NCBI RefSeq assembly: GCF_000002995.4
Contig: NW_025062476.1
Location: 8,306,501-8,370,500 of the forward strand
Reading direction: 5' to 3'
Origin: Brugia malayi
Lineage: Eukaryota > Nematoda > Chromadorea > Rhabditida > Onchocercidae
DNA length: 64,000 bases
In this document: positions 1-11,900 of the stretch, piece after piece
Position numbering within the stretch: the first letter of the stretch is position 1
Layout: the number at the start of each line of letters is the position of its first letter
The notes under the pieces: generated by a model
The model's database searches: none
Told to the model about the DNA's origin: nothing
What the model saw: only the letters and a program-made list of their open reading frames with translations
Made by a program: the position numbers and the translations under genes

Positions 1-62
1 TTCTTTTGATACTTGTAAGTAATCGCGATATAACATAATCGTAAGCCAACTCTAGGTGAACA

Positions 63-2089
63 TATGACAACAGAACCGCCCGTACAAGCGGTTTCAGATT
101 TGATCAGTGTTTTGAGTCAAAATTCGAAAATCGAAGAAGTGATTGGACGCAACGGAAAAGAAAATGGTATTTCGATTTATTAGAAGAAACAATTTTTAAT
201 CGAAAATTTGAAAATTTTACTTCAAATCTGAAATTAAGGCTTATAAATAGAGCAATAGAGCTAGCGAATATATTCGCTAATTTTTAATTGAAAATTAGTC
301 GAAAGCAATTTTTATAGCGTATTGCTTGTTAGACCCTTGAAAACCATTGATATAGAAACGTAACCCGCTGATTCTAGCGACTGATTCTTTCTTAGTCATC
401 TATTGGATGTGAAGAAATAAGAAATTATTATAGTGATTAAATTTTCTTTTGTAGTTTCAAATCGAGCAGTTTAAATCCAAAATGTTCAAAACAAATTGAA
501 AATGTTGTATATTCTTGAAGGTGCATTTATCGTTGATGATGTGAACTTAACAAAGGATGCAGATGAGCAAATAATGACGACCGATGTTCCAATTAATCAA
601 TTCCAGGAAGATTTCATTGGAAATTCTCTTCACAATAGCGCTAAAACAAGACTTGTTGATGGTAAATTCACATACAAAGTCTTAGATATTACTTGCTGAT
701 AAATATTTATGCTTTTGAGAAGTCTTCGATAAAGTTTCAATGCATTTTTGCATTTTAAATTTTATGAGAGCCTAAAGATTATGGCTTTTTCTTTCCTAGA
801 AGTTTTTTTTTTTTTCTTAGAAGTTTTGTTTTTTTATAAAAAATTGTGATAAGTTTTGCATGATGGTTTAGTCAGTGGTTTTATCAAAAAATAATCGAAG
901 ATTTGTCTTTAAGTGTGTTTTTCGCAAATAGTGTAGGCATAATAAAGAAAAATTGGATATGTTCATCACCCACAACAACACTGAGTTTAAACTGTTAGAA
1001 ATAATTTCGAGGCTCCGAGAAAAAAAAATAACAGAAATAGTTATTGTAGGAACACCTGCTAGATGTCTTGGTCGAGTTGAATTCGAAATATCAGAAATGG
1101 AAGACCTCTCACAGCTAAACGTCACTAGTGAGATTATGATAGAATCACCGGCCGCATGCGCGATGAAATGCTACGAAACTGTAAAATTCTAAGTATTTGT
1201 GCAAGTTGTTTAGAAAAATATATGATTATTGCTTTATTTGTTGAGAAAACTGCAGCACTGAATTTTTCCCCAAGTAGAGATTGTAAATATATATCACTTT
1301 ACAATACTGTCATTATCTTATCTGTTGAGAAATTTCTTCAGAGAAAGTTACATTCTTAAATATGAATCATTTGAAGGCAAACTGTGTTCTCGCAGTATAT
1401 AAGCCAAGCCAGGATGATGAGTCAACAAATGCAGTATGCATGTTGACAGCTGATTCTGCTATTTGCTCACCAGAGCAGAAATTTATTCCGCAGCATAAAT
1501 CCGACTTATCAACACTTGTTATCAGTTGCTTGAAATGTACCAGTATGTATTATTTCTCTTCGTGTTCATAATAATGAAACAGTTTTAACTTTTACCAAAT
1601 AGCCAAGGGTTCCTGAGACCTGCATTAATTCGATGCTGGTTTTGTAAATCTTAAAGGTGAAATGCTGAAAATTATTATTGGTCCTTTCAGAATGCCATTA
1701 TTCCATCAGCATGGTGACAGAATTAACGAGGATACGGCAGGCAGTAACAGTGGAACCAGCACTTTCCATTGGACAATGTGGTGAGATATGCTGGAAACAT
1801 AACTGCACTGTTGCTCAGTATGACCATAGATCCAATCTCGTAAGCACTTTGGAATTTGCTCTTCAAATTAAAAATCATTAATTGAGTTTGTATGAATTTA
1901 CTTGTTAAGGACCTTCAATTTTTATGATTCATGAAATTATGTAACAACCCGCTTTTGTCAATTATAGCGGAACATTTTCAGTGTTCATTAACATCGATGA
2001 AAGACCAACAAGAGTGTCCTCAGGAGACACCAATAGAAGTGAATGGCGATGAACCGGTTTTACTGGAATGCGTCCGGTGTTTCGTATAA
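63..2089 (+). CDS. Cysteine-rich protein with two PAN/apple-like modules
   Basis: Exons 63-165?, 521-661, 1050-1180, 1344-1542, 1691-1839, 1982-2089 join with consistent phase into 276 residues ending in TAA at 2087-2089. The C-terminal two thirds holds two tandem modules with the same cysteine plan: one from about ARCLGRVEF to SCLKC, the second from KCHYSISM to ECVRCFV. Each has a central AACAMKC- or QCGEIC-like turn, then a CxxAxY-like strand, and ends in CxxC. This spacing resembles PAN/apple domains, which are common in secreted nematode proteins and mediate protein or glycan binding. No signal peptide is visible. The first exon is the weakest call (poor 3' splice site CTTGAAG before 521), so the true N-terminus may lie elsewhere or left of the window. 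The last four exons are well supported by splice sites and phase; the family name is moderate confidence. Confidence 0.55.
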
Positions 2090-2873
2090 CTTACAGAAAC
2101 TACAAAGTCTATTTATTAACATCTCATTCTCATCAGTGCATTTGTCTTCCTATAACATTATTTCACACACAAAAAAAAAAAATTAGTTCTATTAGAGCTG
2201 AAGAGATGATTTTTAAATGAAGCAAATGAAACAAGTTCCATCATTCATTAGTTTTTTATTAACACAATTTCCATAATTTCTGAACTTTGAAGATTAGGTC
2301 AAAATTTATTGTTTTCGTCTGTCCGCTATCAGTTTAGATCAATCTACTTTCATTTGCATTCATTCCAAACATTAAATTATTGTTTTATTCCATATTATCT
2401 GTACTATCTGATTCCTTATTATCAGCACGGGTGAGCCAGCAAGAAGGGATGAAGAATCGCAAGTTACTGGAACATTTTTGAGTTAGCATTGATTCTTTTG
2501 AAATTTGATAGGATGATGTCTCCTAGTTCATTCAGATTAGAATACGTCAAATATTCAACGACTAAATTTGATATTAAATAGAAATAGTTCCATAAGATAG
2601 TGGTAATGTAATATCAGTTGGATCATTTCTCAGTTCCTTTGCATGGATTATAGTCTTTTAACCATCTGTCTTTTTCTTCTTCATTTTATCGTGTAATAAT
2701 CAATCGAATATTTTCATGCTACCATTTCCAGTTTTTGTTATTCCCTTTCATATTATTATCGTTTTTGTATTGATACTATGATATGACACGTCCAATACAA
2801 TTATTTGCTCAGTTTTAGACTTCGACAAGATAAGGATGGCTAATCTGCTAATACATGGCCATGTCTTCTTTAG
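2090..2873. other. Intergenic, no gene seen
   Basis: AT-rich sequence between the PAN-like gene and the next plus-strand exons. I see no exon with both splice sites and an open frame. It probably holds the 3' UTR of the upstream gene and the 5' region of the next one. Confidence 0.5.
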
Positions 2874-3365
2874 TTAAGCGACAGCATTGATCAAAATGAA
2901 GTTGGAAGTCAATTAAACGGAGATGAAATGAAAAAATGTAATGTTTTTATCAATGGGATAAGGTACAGGAAGAATTAAAGTTAAGAAAAACTGAAAGATG
3001 GCATGATTTTTCATTTTGTTTTATTATTTGAGGTTTTCTCAGATTTTCCTTTAGCTGTAATCGTTCCTTCACTTCCAAATTCTGATTTCAAGATCATAAA
3101 TTGCGAATGTGCAGACGAAGTTGACGGTCCTGTTAGCAATTTTGATGATTCCAATAATTAATTTCAGTTAAAAAGGACAGTTTCAATTAAAAGAGTTTCA
3201 GCAATGCTTCAATTCATAATTTGCACTGTAAAAATTCTTAAAATCGACAGAGGTTGTGAAGTACTGAGCGAAATTGTACCAAAATCAGAAGTGGTATCAG
3301 GATTTGATGATTCAAAACCAGTCGTTGTCTCTATCAAGTTTCCTGACTTAAAACCAGATGAATAA
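2874..3365 (+). CDS. Unrecognised small protein, 3' exons
   Basis: Three candidate exons, 2874-2937, 3055-3119 and 3168-3365, join in phase and end in TAA at 3363-3365. The last exon is the strongest: it opens right after TTTCAG and stays open for 65 codons, finishing SIKFPDLKPDE. The first begins after CTTCTTTAG with LSDSIDQNEVGSQ. The upstream start is not found, and the second intron would be only 48 nt. I do not recognise the family; the product would be small, acidic at both ends and without a clear membrane segment. It lies on the same strand as the PAN-like gene, about 780 nt downstream. An alternative is that only the last exon is real. Confidence 0.3.
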
Positions 3366-3469
3366 TGAATAATATCAGATTGATAAGGATCTCTCGAAAA
3401 ATGAAAAAGACATGTTCAAAAAGCTTTTCCATGAAAGATCTCTGTTTTGAATTGATCCTTATATTTCAT

Positions 3470-6198
3470 TCAAAACAAATCTTCACTAAGCTGTGCACAT
3501 ATTACTGCCGTATACTTAATATTTCACTATACACCCTCACCATTCTACGATTGCATATACATTTGTTCAACTTAATCAATTGATATTTAAGCATCAATCA
3601 ATTAACTTAAGCAAAGATTATATGCTTCAGTGAGTTGTAAAGAAACACATCAGTACACAAATATTTGAATATTTTCAGGCATATTGACGTACTTAACCTT
3701 TAAAAGTAAACTTACCTTACCGGTATCCAACTTAGGACTCAAAGCTGGTTTGCCATATAAATGAACTGATGCTAGCTGAAATCATTTATTTCCCAGCATC
3801 TAGAAATTTTTAAATTCTATTTCATTCCATGAGTGAATGTACACATATAAACTTTAGGGAGGAAAAGAATTAAAAATTACTTAATCGAGTGTGAATTTCA
3901 TATAAATCAAAAGATGTTCCTTAAAAAAAAAATCAAACCTGAACTCGCAATTTGGCAAGGAAACGTCTCATGAGAACTGTAATTTCATCAATTTCATCTA
4001 CCGATGGTGTACTTTGAATTGTGCTATTAACTTTGCTTTTCGCTACTGATAGATTCTTAATTTGCTCCATTGCTCGTAATGCTTTGTCCAAATTTTCAAT
4101 CGTCTACAGTTTAACAGTAGAAACGGAACAAAAAAGAACAAGAATTGACAAAATTCACATGTATGCCTAACTTATTTTACTCCAACACTTTTCTCTTTTA
4201 TGAATAATACTTTTAAAAGCAGTACTTTTCGGTAGCCATCAATTACTTCACAAACGCCATAAAAGCTTTTCTCGGATTGTTCATTTGTCATTTGGGCGAA
4301 AGGCTTGCTGCCAAAATGAATATTCATCTGCTTGGTGAGCTCATCATTCAACTTTTGCTCTTTCTTTGTTAATGTTTTCAACTAATATAATATAATATAA
4401 AATATAGTAAATAAGAAAATTTTAATTTAAAAAAGAAATCAGTAATCATTTGATATGTTGTTGAAATGAACACATAATTCCTAACTAGTCCACGCGTAAG
4501 GACACAAATGCACGGTCAAAAGTAAAATGGTCTGAAGCACCAAATATTTTGATTAACGTTGTAAGGTTAAATTTACTCGAGCATCGATATCTCTGATCTT
4601 CTGCTTGTCGAGATGAAGCTTTCCGTCAAAGTTTTTGGTACAACTTGCAACATTTTCTAGTTCGTTGATTCTTTCATCGATTATCATAGCACGACGATTG
4701 AGATTTTCAAGCTGTTGTTTTGAAAATTTCACAGTCTTATTAGTATGTTTTGCTGAAGCTTTAGATGTTCCTTTATTTCTGAAATTTTCAAAATAGAAAA
4801 GTACGAATGGGCAAGGAAACATTTTTATTTGCATCTTTTCTATGCTACATTTTGATAAGAAACAATATAATTAAATAGTTTGATCATTATGCAATATTTA
4901 AATCGATAAATCTATTATCCTTCCCAATAATCTGATAGAGAAATCTTAAGAACACGTGCCTATGAAATAATAAAAATAAGCTATGAAATCTTCGAAATTT
5001 TTCAGAATTTTTCATATCTTTAAAAAAAAAATTAGGATGTCATGTACATATATATATATATATATATATGAGAAATTCTCAGCAAATTGTCATTTTAAAA
5101 TTAAATTCATGGAATTTGACTTTTGCTTTTAACTAATAAATGTACAAAAGACGAGTGTTTTCTGCTTCTCTCATCAACCGATTGTATTTGTCGAGCCAAC
5201 GTTTGTGTTGATCTTCTAATTCTTTGGTCCATGTTGCTTCAATATTGTCTAGACGATCTTCAAGCTTCAAAGGCAGTGAATGCATCTAGTGATGAAAAAA
5301 ATTTTTTTTTTAATTTCTAGACCACAGGAATCATCTGATCGTATAAATTCAGTTGAATAACTCGTCCTATTACATTATTATCTCATCTCATCGCATGATC
5401 ACTCTCGATTACATCAATTACTGAATATCATGATTATATCAAATATTTAGTACAAATTGCATAAATCGATCACAGATAGTCGAGAGCTAATACGTGCTGT
5501 GTGTTTTGAAAGTCAGATGACACCAATCACAAGAATAATTTCCTGATTCTGTATTTCTTATCGCTCAGACACTCTATGCATTTGAGAAATGGAGAAATTA
5601 AGTAAAGTTGAACTGAACCATGCGCATGGCATCTTGTGTCCTTCGGTGAGTGTGCTGGATTCTTTTCTGAAGAAGCAGCAAATTCGAAGTTACATCGTCA
5701 TGAATCTGCAACTTGTTTTTTCAGCATTCTAACAAAGAAAATGAGGAAACTTCAGAAAATAATCTTTCATGAGGAACTCATTGTTCTGATTAGAAGATAG
5801 ATGCACTAGTATAACAATGCAAAAATGTGAAGCACCTTTAATTGTCGTGTTAAACTATCGATGATCTCTCGTGCTGTTTCCAGATCATCAGGCAATTCAC
5901 CACGAGAACCGTTATTACTCTGACTTTTGTGATTTATTTGAGAATATATTAAGTAAATTCAAACTACAAAATTGGTTTGGTGACACTCTACTTACTGGCA
6001 GTTTCTGCTGCTACAAATCCTTTCCATCTACATCATTACGATAACAGCTGCATAATCAAAAAGGCAAATAATTACAACGTGTTTCTAGCTTAACTTCATA
6101 TATTTTTTAAAAAATTATCCGAAAATTGGATAGTAATCAATTACAGAAAATTGAGTAGAAGCTCTAAAAGGACTGGATGAATCCCAATGTGAAGACAT
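3470..6198 (-). CDS. Coiled-coil protein of unknown function
   Basis: Minus-strand exons 6145-6198 (start MSSHWDSSSPFRASTQFS), 5996-6010, 5836-5919, 5619-5705, 5146-5285, 4577-4778, 4226-4381, 3939-4103, 3716-3775 and perhaps 3470-3490 (LSEDLF, stop) are mutually in phase and give about 327 residues. The centre is rich in charged heptad-like helix, for example ELPDDLETAREIIDSL, QKRIQHTHRRTQDAM and KELEDQHKRWLDKYNRLM, so a long coiled coil is likely. There is no signal peptide or membrane helix. The 15-nt exon at 5996-6010 (QQKLP) is inferred only from splice sites and phase. The last exon is tentative. An ATG right after a TAG splice site at the 5' end fits trans-splicing of a downstream operon gene behind MALT1. 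I cannot name the family. Confidence 0.55.
5048..5069. repeat. (AT)11 microsatellite
   Basis: Uninterrupted AT dinucleotide run, in the fifth intron of the minus-strand coiled-coil gene. Confidence 0.95.
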
Positions 6199-7317
6199 TT
6201 TCTTCTAGGTATATTAAAATCTCGTGCAACACCGAAGCAAACAACCGTTGAGTCTTCTAAATAATACAAATGTTGATTTAACTTATCTTTTTTATAAAAA
6301 TTTATGAATTTTCATACTCAAGAATGTGACTTAATTGCGAAAATGTTTACTTCAATTCAAAATTTGCTTCGCCCAAAATTCTTTCATTTATTATTTGAAG
6401 TTATGCAAAAAATGAAGTAGCAAATGTAACTTAACGGCTTTCGGAATAATTGCACTGCATTTGCTACTACCTTGTTTATATGAAAATGATTCTCCAAACT
6501 TCTTTTTGCATCATTTACATGACAATTCACATCGAAATTTAATTAACTACCTGTTAACTACGCATTCAGCTAGTACTTTCTTAATTCACTCTTCATGGAA
6601 CCATTCTCAAAGTCAAGAAATCATTGCAATTTTCATCAAGATTTTTTGGCCTTATAGTTTGTATTTCCTTTCTTATCATTTGTAATATTTTAATGGAGTC
6701 AAATGCGTAACATACCTTATTTTCCTTATACTTCACGAGGATCAAAGGTGGAATGGGAAAAATCATTTCGGTAATTGTTTTTATGGATATTAAATGCGTT
6801 TCAATACCAGGATTTTCTTTTATATCACATTTATAAAAAAATTCATTACAATTGTTACCAAGCAATCATTACTGCTATCATGGTCATCAATATTATCATC
6901 CTTCTCATCTTCATCGGAGACCAACTTGCTCTACAAATTAGCTTTTATCTTGTACAAATATTTTGGCATTGGCATCTTTCAGCTTTTTTTAAAATCCTGT
7001 TATGCACTGCGTTTCCAGTTTCAATATTTTTCTGTTTCACTGAATCATAAGGTCGTTTGTTTTAGTCAATTTCTCCTCAGATTTCAAAATTCGGTATTTC
7101 GTCTGAGCGGATTCAATAGTTCCTTTTGTCCTGTCGTCATTTCGTTGAAGAATTTTACTCCAAGCTATTTCTATATTGTGTGGAGATAATGACCAATCAG
7201 TGCAGAAAGTTAGCAGACTATAGCAGGATAAAAGAAATGAAGAGAGCGAAGAATCTTTCCTTGACTATGTTTGAAATGACAGAATGTGAGATTATAATCT
7301 TTCGACGACAACAGCAT
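6164..7317 (-). CDS. Unresolved gene between MALT1 and the coiled-coil gene
   Basis: Several minus-strand segments look like exons but I could not join all of them. A candidate start is the ATG at 7315-7317 (MLLSSKDYNLTFCHFK). A segment beginning after CTATAG near 7222 and ending at a GT near 7039 reads LLTFCTDWSLSPHNIEIAWSK and then a lysine/glutamate-rich helix. An acidic stretch (SDEDEKDDNIDDHD) lies near 6870-6920. A segment ending at about 6714 (ITEMIFPIPPLILVKYKENK, donor GTATGT) joins in phase to an exon 6164-6262 (TQRLFASVLHEILIYLEENV, stop TAG). That last exon overlaps the start of the next gene in another frame, so one of the two is probably not coding as drawn. Family unknown. Position 350 nt downstream of MALT1 on the same strand suggests one transcription unit. 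Confidence 0.3.
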
Positions 7318-7633
7318 CAAATCATAAACGAATGATTTGGAGAAGATAAACCCAGTACTCCTGCCTTTATTTGCTAAGCTTCTATTAACAGCGTAAAGTA
7401 CTTGAGCTGTACGAAAGATCCTACTTGAACTGTACGATAGCTCGATTCCTGTAAGCTGACATTTTATTTCACTGTCGCATAAAATTTTCGCTAGTGGTCA
7501 CTGTAAAATTTTTGACTCTACATTTACAGACCAAGTATATTTAATTTTTGATTATACAAAATGTCGCTTAACAAGATAAAAATGAAGACAAAATTCCGGA
7601 CAGTAACATCATTACATAAAACACAACCAAATT

Positions 7634-7639
7634 TTTATT
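7634..7639 (-). promoter_or_regulatory. Candidate polyadenylation signal of MALT1
   Basis: AATAAA on the minus strand, about 25 nt past the MALT1 stop codon. The sequence is AT-rich, so a chance match is possible. Confidence 0.35.
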
Positions 7640-7663
7640 AGTTTCGTAACAAAAACAATTCAA

Positions 7664-8897
7664 TCATTCTACTCTATAAATCCTTGTAACCAACACATCA
7701 CCCAGTGACAAATTACTTTTCGATGCTATAACAACGTCATCTTTCCGACTAGCAAGATCTACCGAGAACAATACGGTTCCCTACAAATATTTTGAAAATC
7801 CAGGAAAAATAAAGCCTTATAACTTCTTTTAAAGCTACTGGATCTTGACAATTTACGAGCAAGTGCGTTTTATCACTCCTTCATCAATTTCATCAACCAT
7901 GAAGATCATCAAAAGTACAGCATTAAAATTTTTATTAGTTATACTTCCAAATAACATAGACTAAATCCACTAGTAAGTATTCTGAACATTACACTCACTT
8001 TTTTCACTATTTCCATAACATATTCTAAAGGCACTGTAAAACCAATTTTTATTAAATTTTCTATTAATCATACTTGAATAAATAATAATAATATATGAAC
8101 ACCTACTTTTAAACGCTGCAAATTTGATAGCATTACAGATATTGAAACACCATCATTACCATCTTCTATTATCCTCTCTGCCGACACATCGACATGCTGA
8201 AATTCCTTGCATCAATAGATTATGTGAAAGACAAAACAAAATCCAAGAAATCAAAGTCCAATAGGCGATAATGCAACAAGACTTCAATTGCAGCAACTAT
8301 TTCTTTAGAAATCTTAATTATCATTTCAAATTCAAATCATAAAAAAACTTCAGTCATTCCTGAGCTTTTGCAATAATTCTTCAACAGAAGTAAAAGTGAG
8401 AAATATTTGTAAAAGTTCAAAAATCACTTGAGTTTTTAATCCTATTTCATGCTTAAAATGTTAAAAACAAACCTTGGGAAAATGTAAATGAGCAACATGC
8501 GAAAATTTGGTAGGCAATGGCTTCAAACCTCCCGCACTGTTTTTATCAGATAGATCATTAACACTAGTAAATATATACACTTTGTTTGTAAAATGCCCAA
8601 CATAGTCATACCAAATGATAACAAACATGTTTTGATCCGTAAACTGTACGTTAATCGGACTCGGCAACTCTGTAATAAATAATCAGCTTAAATGACCAAT
8701 TTTTTAAAATCTACTCTTTAAATAATTATGTGACTTTTACACAGCAACTGCAAAAAATATTTATTAATGAACGAAGAAATATTAAGTGGAAATAATATGG
8801 GATATCTTGTTTTCTATTTTACGTCGTTTTCTTTCAGAAAATGAAAGAAAGGAAACTCAGGGCACAAAGTTCCGAAAGATGCAAACAGTACTGCATC

Positions 8898-8943
<46 letters not shown>

Positions 8944-11900
8944 ATAATCATAAATCTATCACCGTGCATATAGCGCCAGTAAAGAGTATGGCAATTGAAA
9001 GATGCTGTATGACCATAACAAATAAGCGGATCTCGTAGTCCACGTGGTAAAACCAAATTTGACTTAAGTTCCGGAATCTGTACATCACAAATCCTAGTAT
9101 CATTTGAGATTTCTGAAGAAAAAAAAAAAAAAAAAAAAAAACTACGAATTAAAACCTCTATTGGAAAAATGTAACGGAAGAAATAATAGGCTATTTTCTT
9201 AAGGTGTCAATCGGTCATTTCTTAAGGTCAAATCAATAGTCTTAGAGTGATAGATACACTAGTGCACTAAATTTTTGATCAGTATACTTGTTTATTTTGA
9301 TAAAAATTATTTAGAACTACCAGTCAGTAATGAATTAATACAACTGAGCAGAGAATACTAAATAATAATAAATTTTATGACATGTTTTAATCCTTTGTAT
9401 TACTGCCAAGGCCAAACTAGCTGGTTTCTTATTACATCAATGATATGGAATGGAATAAGAAAAAATCCATTAAAACGGTTAAATAAACTTCGTTTTGATG
9501 GAATGCATTTCCTATTTAATGGAAATTACCTTGGAATGTCTTCGTTAGCATTTCAAGAACTGTTGCTTCATCAGCTATATGTTGTAATAAATGCTTCATG
9601 AAGACACCATTCCTTTCTCCATGTACTTCAAAAGCACTAACTCCGCTGCTACTGAAAGTTATTGGCAAAATTAAAACATTTCTTTCTTAAAGTCCTTTTC
9701 AGAAAAATATTTTTCCAAACGTAAAAATTACGTTGCATATCCACAGACAGTATTGCGCGCTATCTTTGGTATTTGCTCGTTATCTGCATCATCTAGACAT
9801 CCAACGCATCTAAAGAACTGGAAAGTTTTCTCTTCTCCTTTAATCCATGTTTAAATAGCCTCTAAAATTTATTTAACTGAAAACTTTGTTCGCCATGACA
9901 AATCTAATTTTTTATTTCTCTCCATTAAACGAATATTCGCGGATCATTCACACAGTATTTAACTTACAAATAATATAATGCATTTATGACAATTTTGGAT
10001 AAGCATAAGCTATGCACATACTTCACATTTTTCCGACATACATCGAGGAGTATTAGATTTAAAGCTGGATGTGAATCTTCGAAAACAGACAGAACCCACT
10101 CAACAGAAATACATTCAGTCATTTTGCAGTCAACACTTGGTGCATCTACGGCCAATAAATAATTTTTTCCATTTTTCTCAAAACCATGACCAACGAAGTA
10201 AAACACAGCTAAAGAAATTAGACGTCACAAATTATGAGCAGAGATATAATACAATCTGAGAAAATAAAGAAAAAAAAAACCTCACCATACACCCCGTCAC
10301 CAAGAAGTTTGCGATACTCTTTGATAAAGAAGTGCATTTCGGCAAGATTTAAATCTCCAAGCGCAACAGTTTTGAAACTGTAAATCATTTCCATGTAAAT
10401 GGAATCAACTTAAGATCCAAGAGGAACATTTAACAATAATTTGTTTCTTCTTTTTTGCTTAAAAATAAGACCTGAAAATTTCAATACCAAATCCTAATCA
10501 TCTATAATTTTCGAACCATTGACAAAAACAAGTGCTGATAAAGCACTTACCCAAGATTTTGCAAGGATTCTGCAAACATTTCAGCGTCACAGTGAGGCGT
10601 AACTAAACTTGGAAGATTGATGTAGTTGCAGTTGCCTATAATTAATGCAACCTTATCCGTAGCAATCAATTCTGCGTTCCATCCACCTAAAAATAGTAAC
10701 TAATGAACAAGGAATACTTCATGTAAATAAAATTTAATGAAATTTTCAATAAATAAATGTCGAGTTTGAGCAAATCAATTGAATTTAGAAGAAAAAACAG
10801 TAAAGATTTGAGAAAAAAGACCTATATTGCCTTCATTTTGCACAGTTCTGAAGAAATCGGTCGATAAATTCAAATTCTTATACGCGCTACACCGTTTGCA
10901 AGAGTCTACTGCAAGAGAAAAGCCATGTAAAATCATTCATGAATGCACCCAGTGATCGTCAAATTCAGAACTAAAACTACTAGAGAATAAAAGAGATTCA
11001 AATATGAAGTGCAAGATTTGGATGATGTGTGAAAATTACTTTAAAGAAAAAATCATTTTGCCGCATTTATACTGAACTGATACCTGTTACATTGGCAGTT
11101 ATGAATAATGATAAGTCCACTGGCTTCGTTATTAATTTTGAGTGAAATGATTTTCCCGGTCTCCGATAAAATGTCGAATATTCAAAACCTTCCTCAATCT
11201 CATTCCATATTCTACACCTATACATCAGTCCTTTTCGACATTTGCATCTGAACGTGTCAACTCATAATTAGAAATCTTGCTTTCTCTCATCCTATCTTTG
11301 CATCTATGTTTCTTTTGAAGCCACTATTATTCTGCTTTTGTTTTGAATATCATTTTCAAATTTTAAAGGTAAAGATTCCTGCAGTATTTCGACAAGATAC
11401 AAAAGCAACAAGAAACCTAGAAATGATTAGTGCTTTTCCGTTTGAACAATCTATATCCTTATCATTTTCCATCCATTGAAAATGAGGCCAAGGAAAACCA
11501 CGAGCATGGCAAAAAAGTTGCAACATACAATTATCAGCACCTATTACTTTAACCGTAATCTGCTCATCAGCTGACCATTTTACTGGCACTGGAAACAAGT
11601 AACACTTTAAAAAATCTAAATATTTGAGTTGTATAAATATTTCTAATATCATTCTACATTATATACTGTGGTAGATAACTGAAGAACTTCCATTATTTTG
11701 TATCGACAAAACATACAAAGTACTATAATCTAAGTTTTTGTTGTTACTATAATCTAAACTTACCGAATTTGCGTCTCAGTGCTAATTGGGGTCCATCTAA
11801 AGATGTCCCGTGCATTTTCGAAAATGATTGAAGTCTCAGCAGCAAATGTCTTACATTCTGTCCACGATTGCCCCACAAGTATAAAAGAGATGAGCCTTGA

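Noticed and set aside
7792..7876. Alternative last-but-one MALT1 exon reading SDKTHLLVNCQDPVALKE
   Set aside because: It lacks a good acceptor and proper phase; the exon 7877-7960 joins its neighbours in phase at both ends.
8814..9056. Opposed open frames spanning the 43-nt poly(A) tract
   Set aside because: They arise from poly-Lys/poly-Phe translation of a homopolymer; only the part read as a MALT1 exon (8963-9112) is coding.
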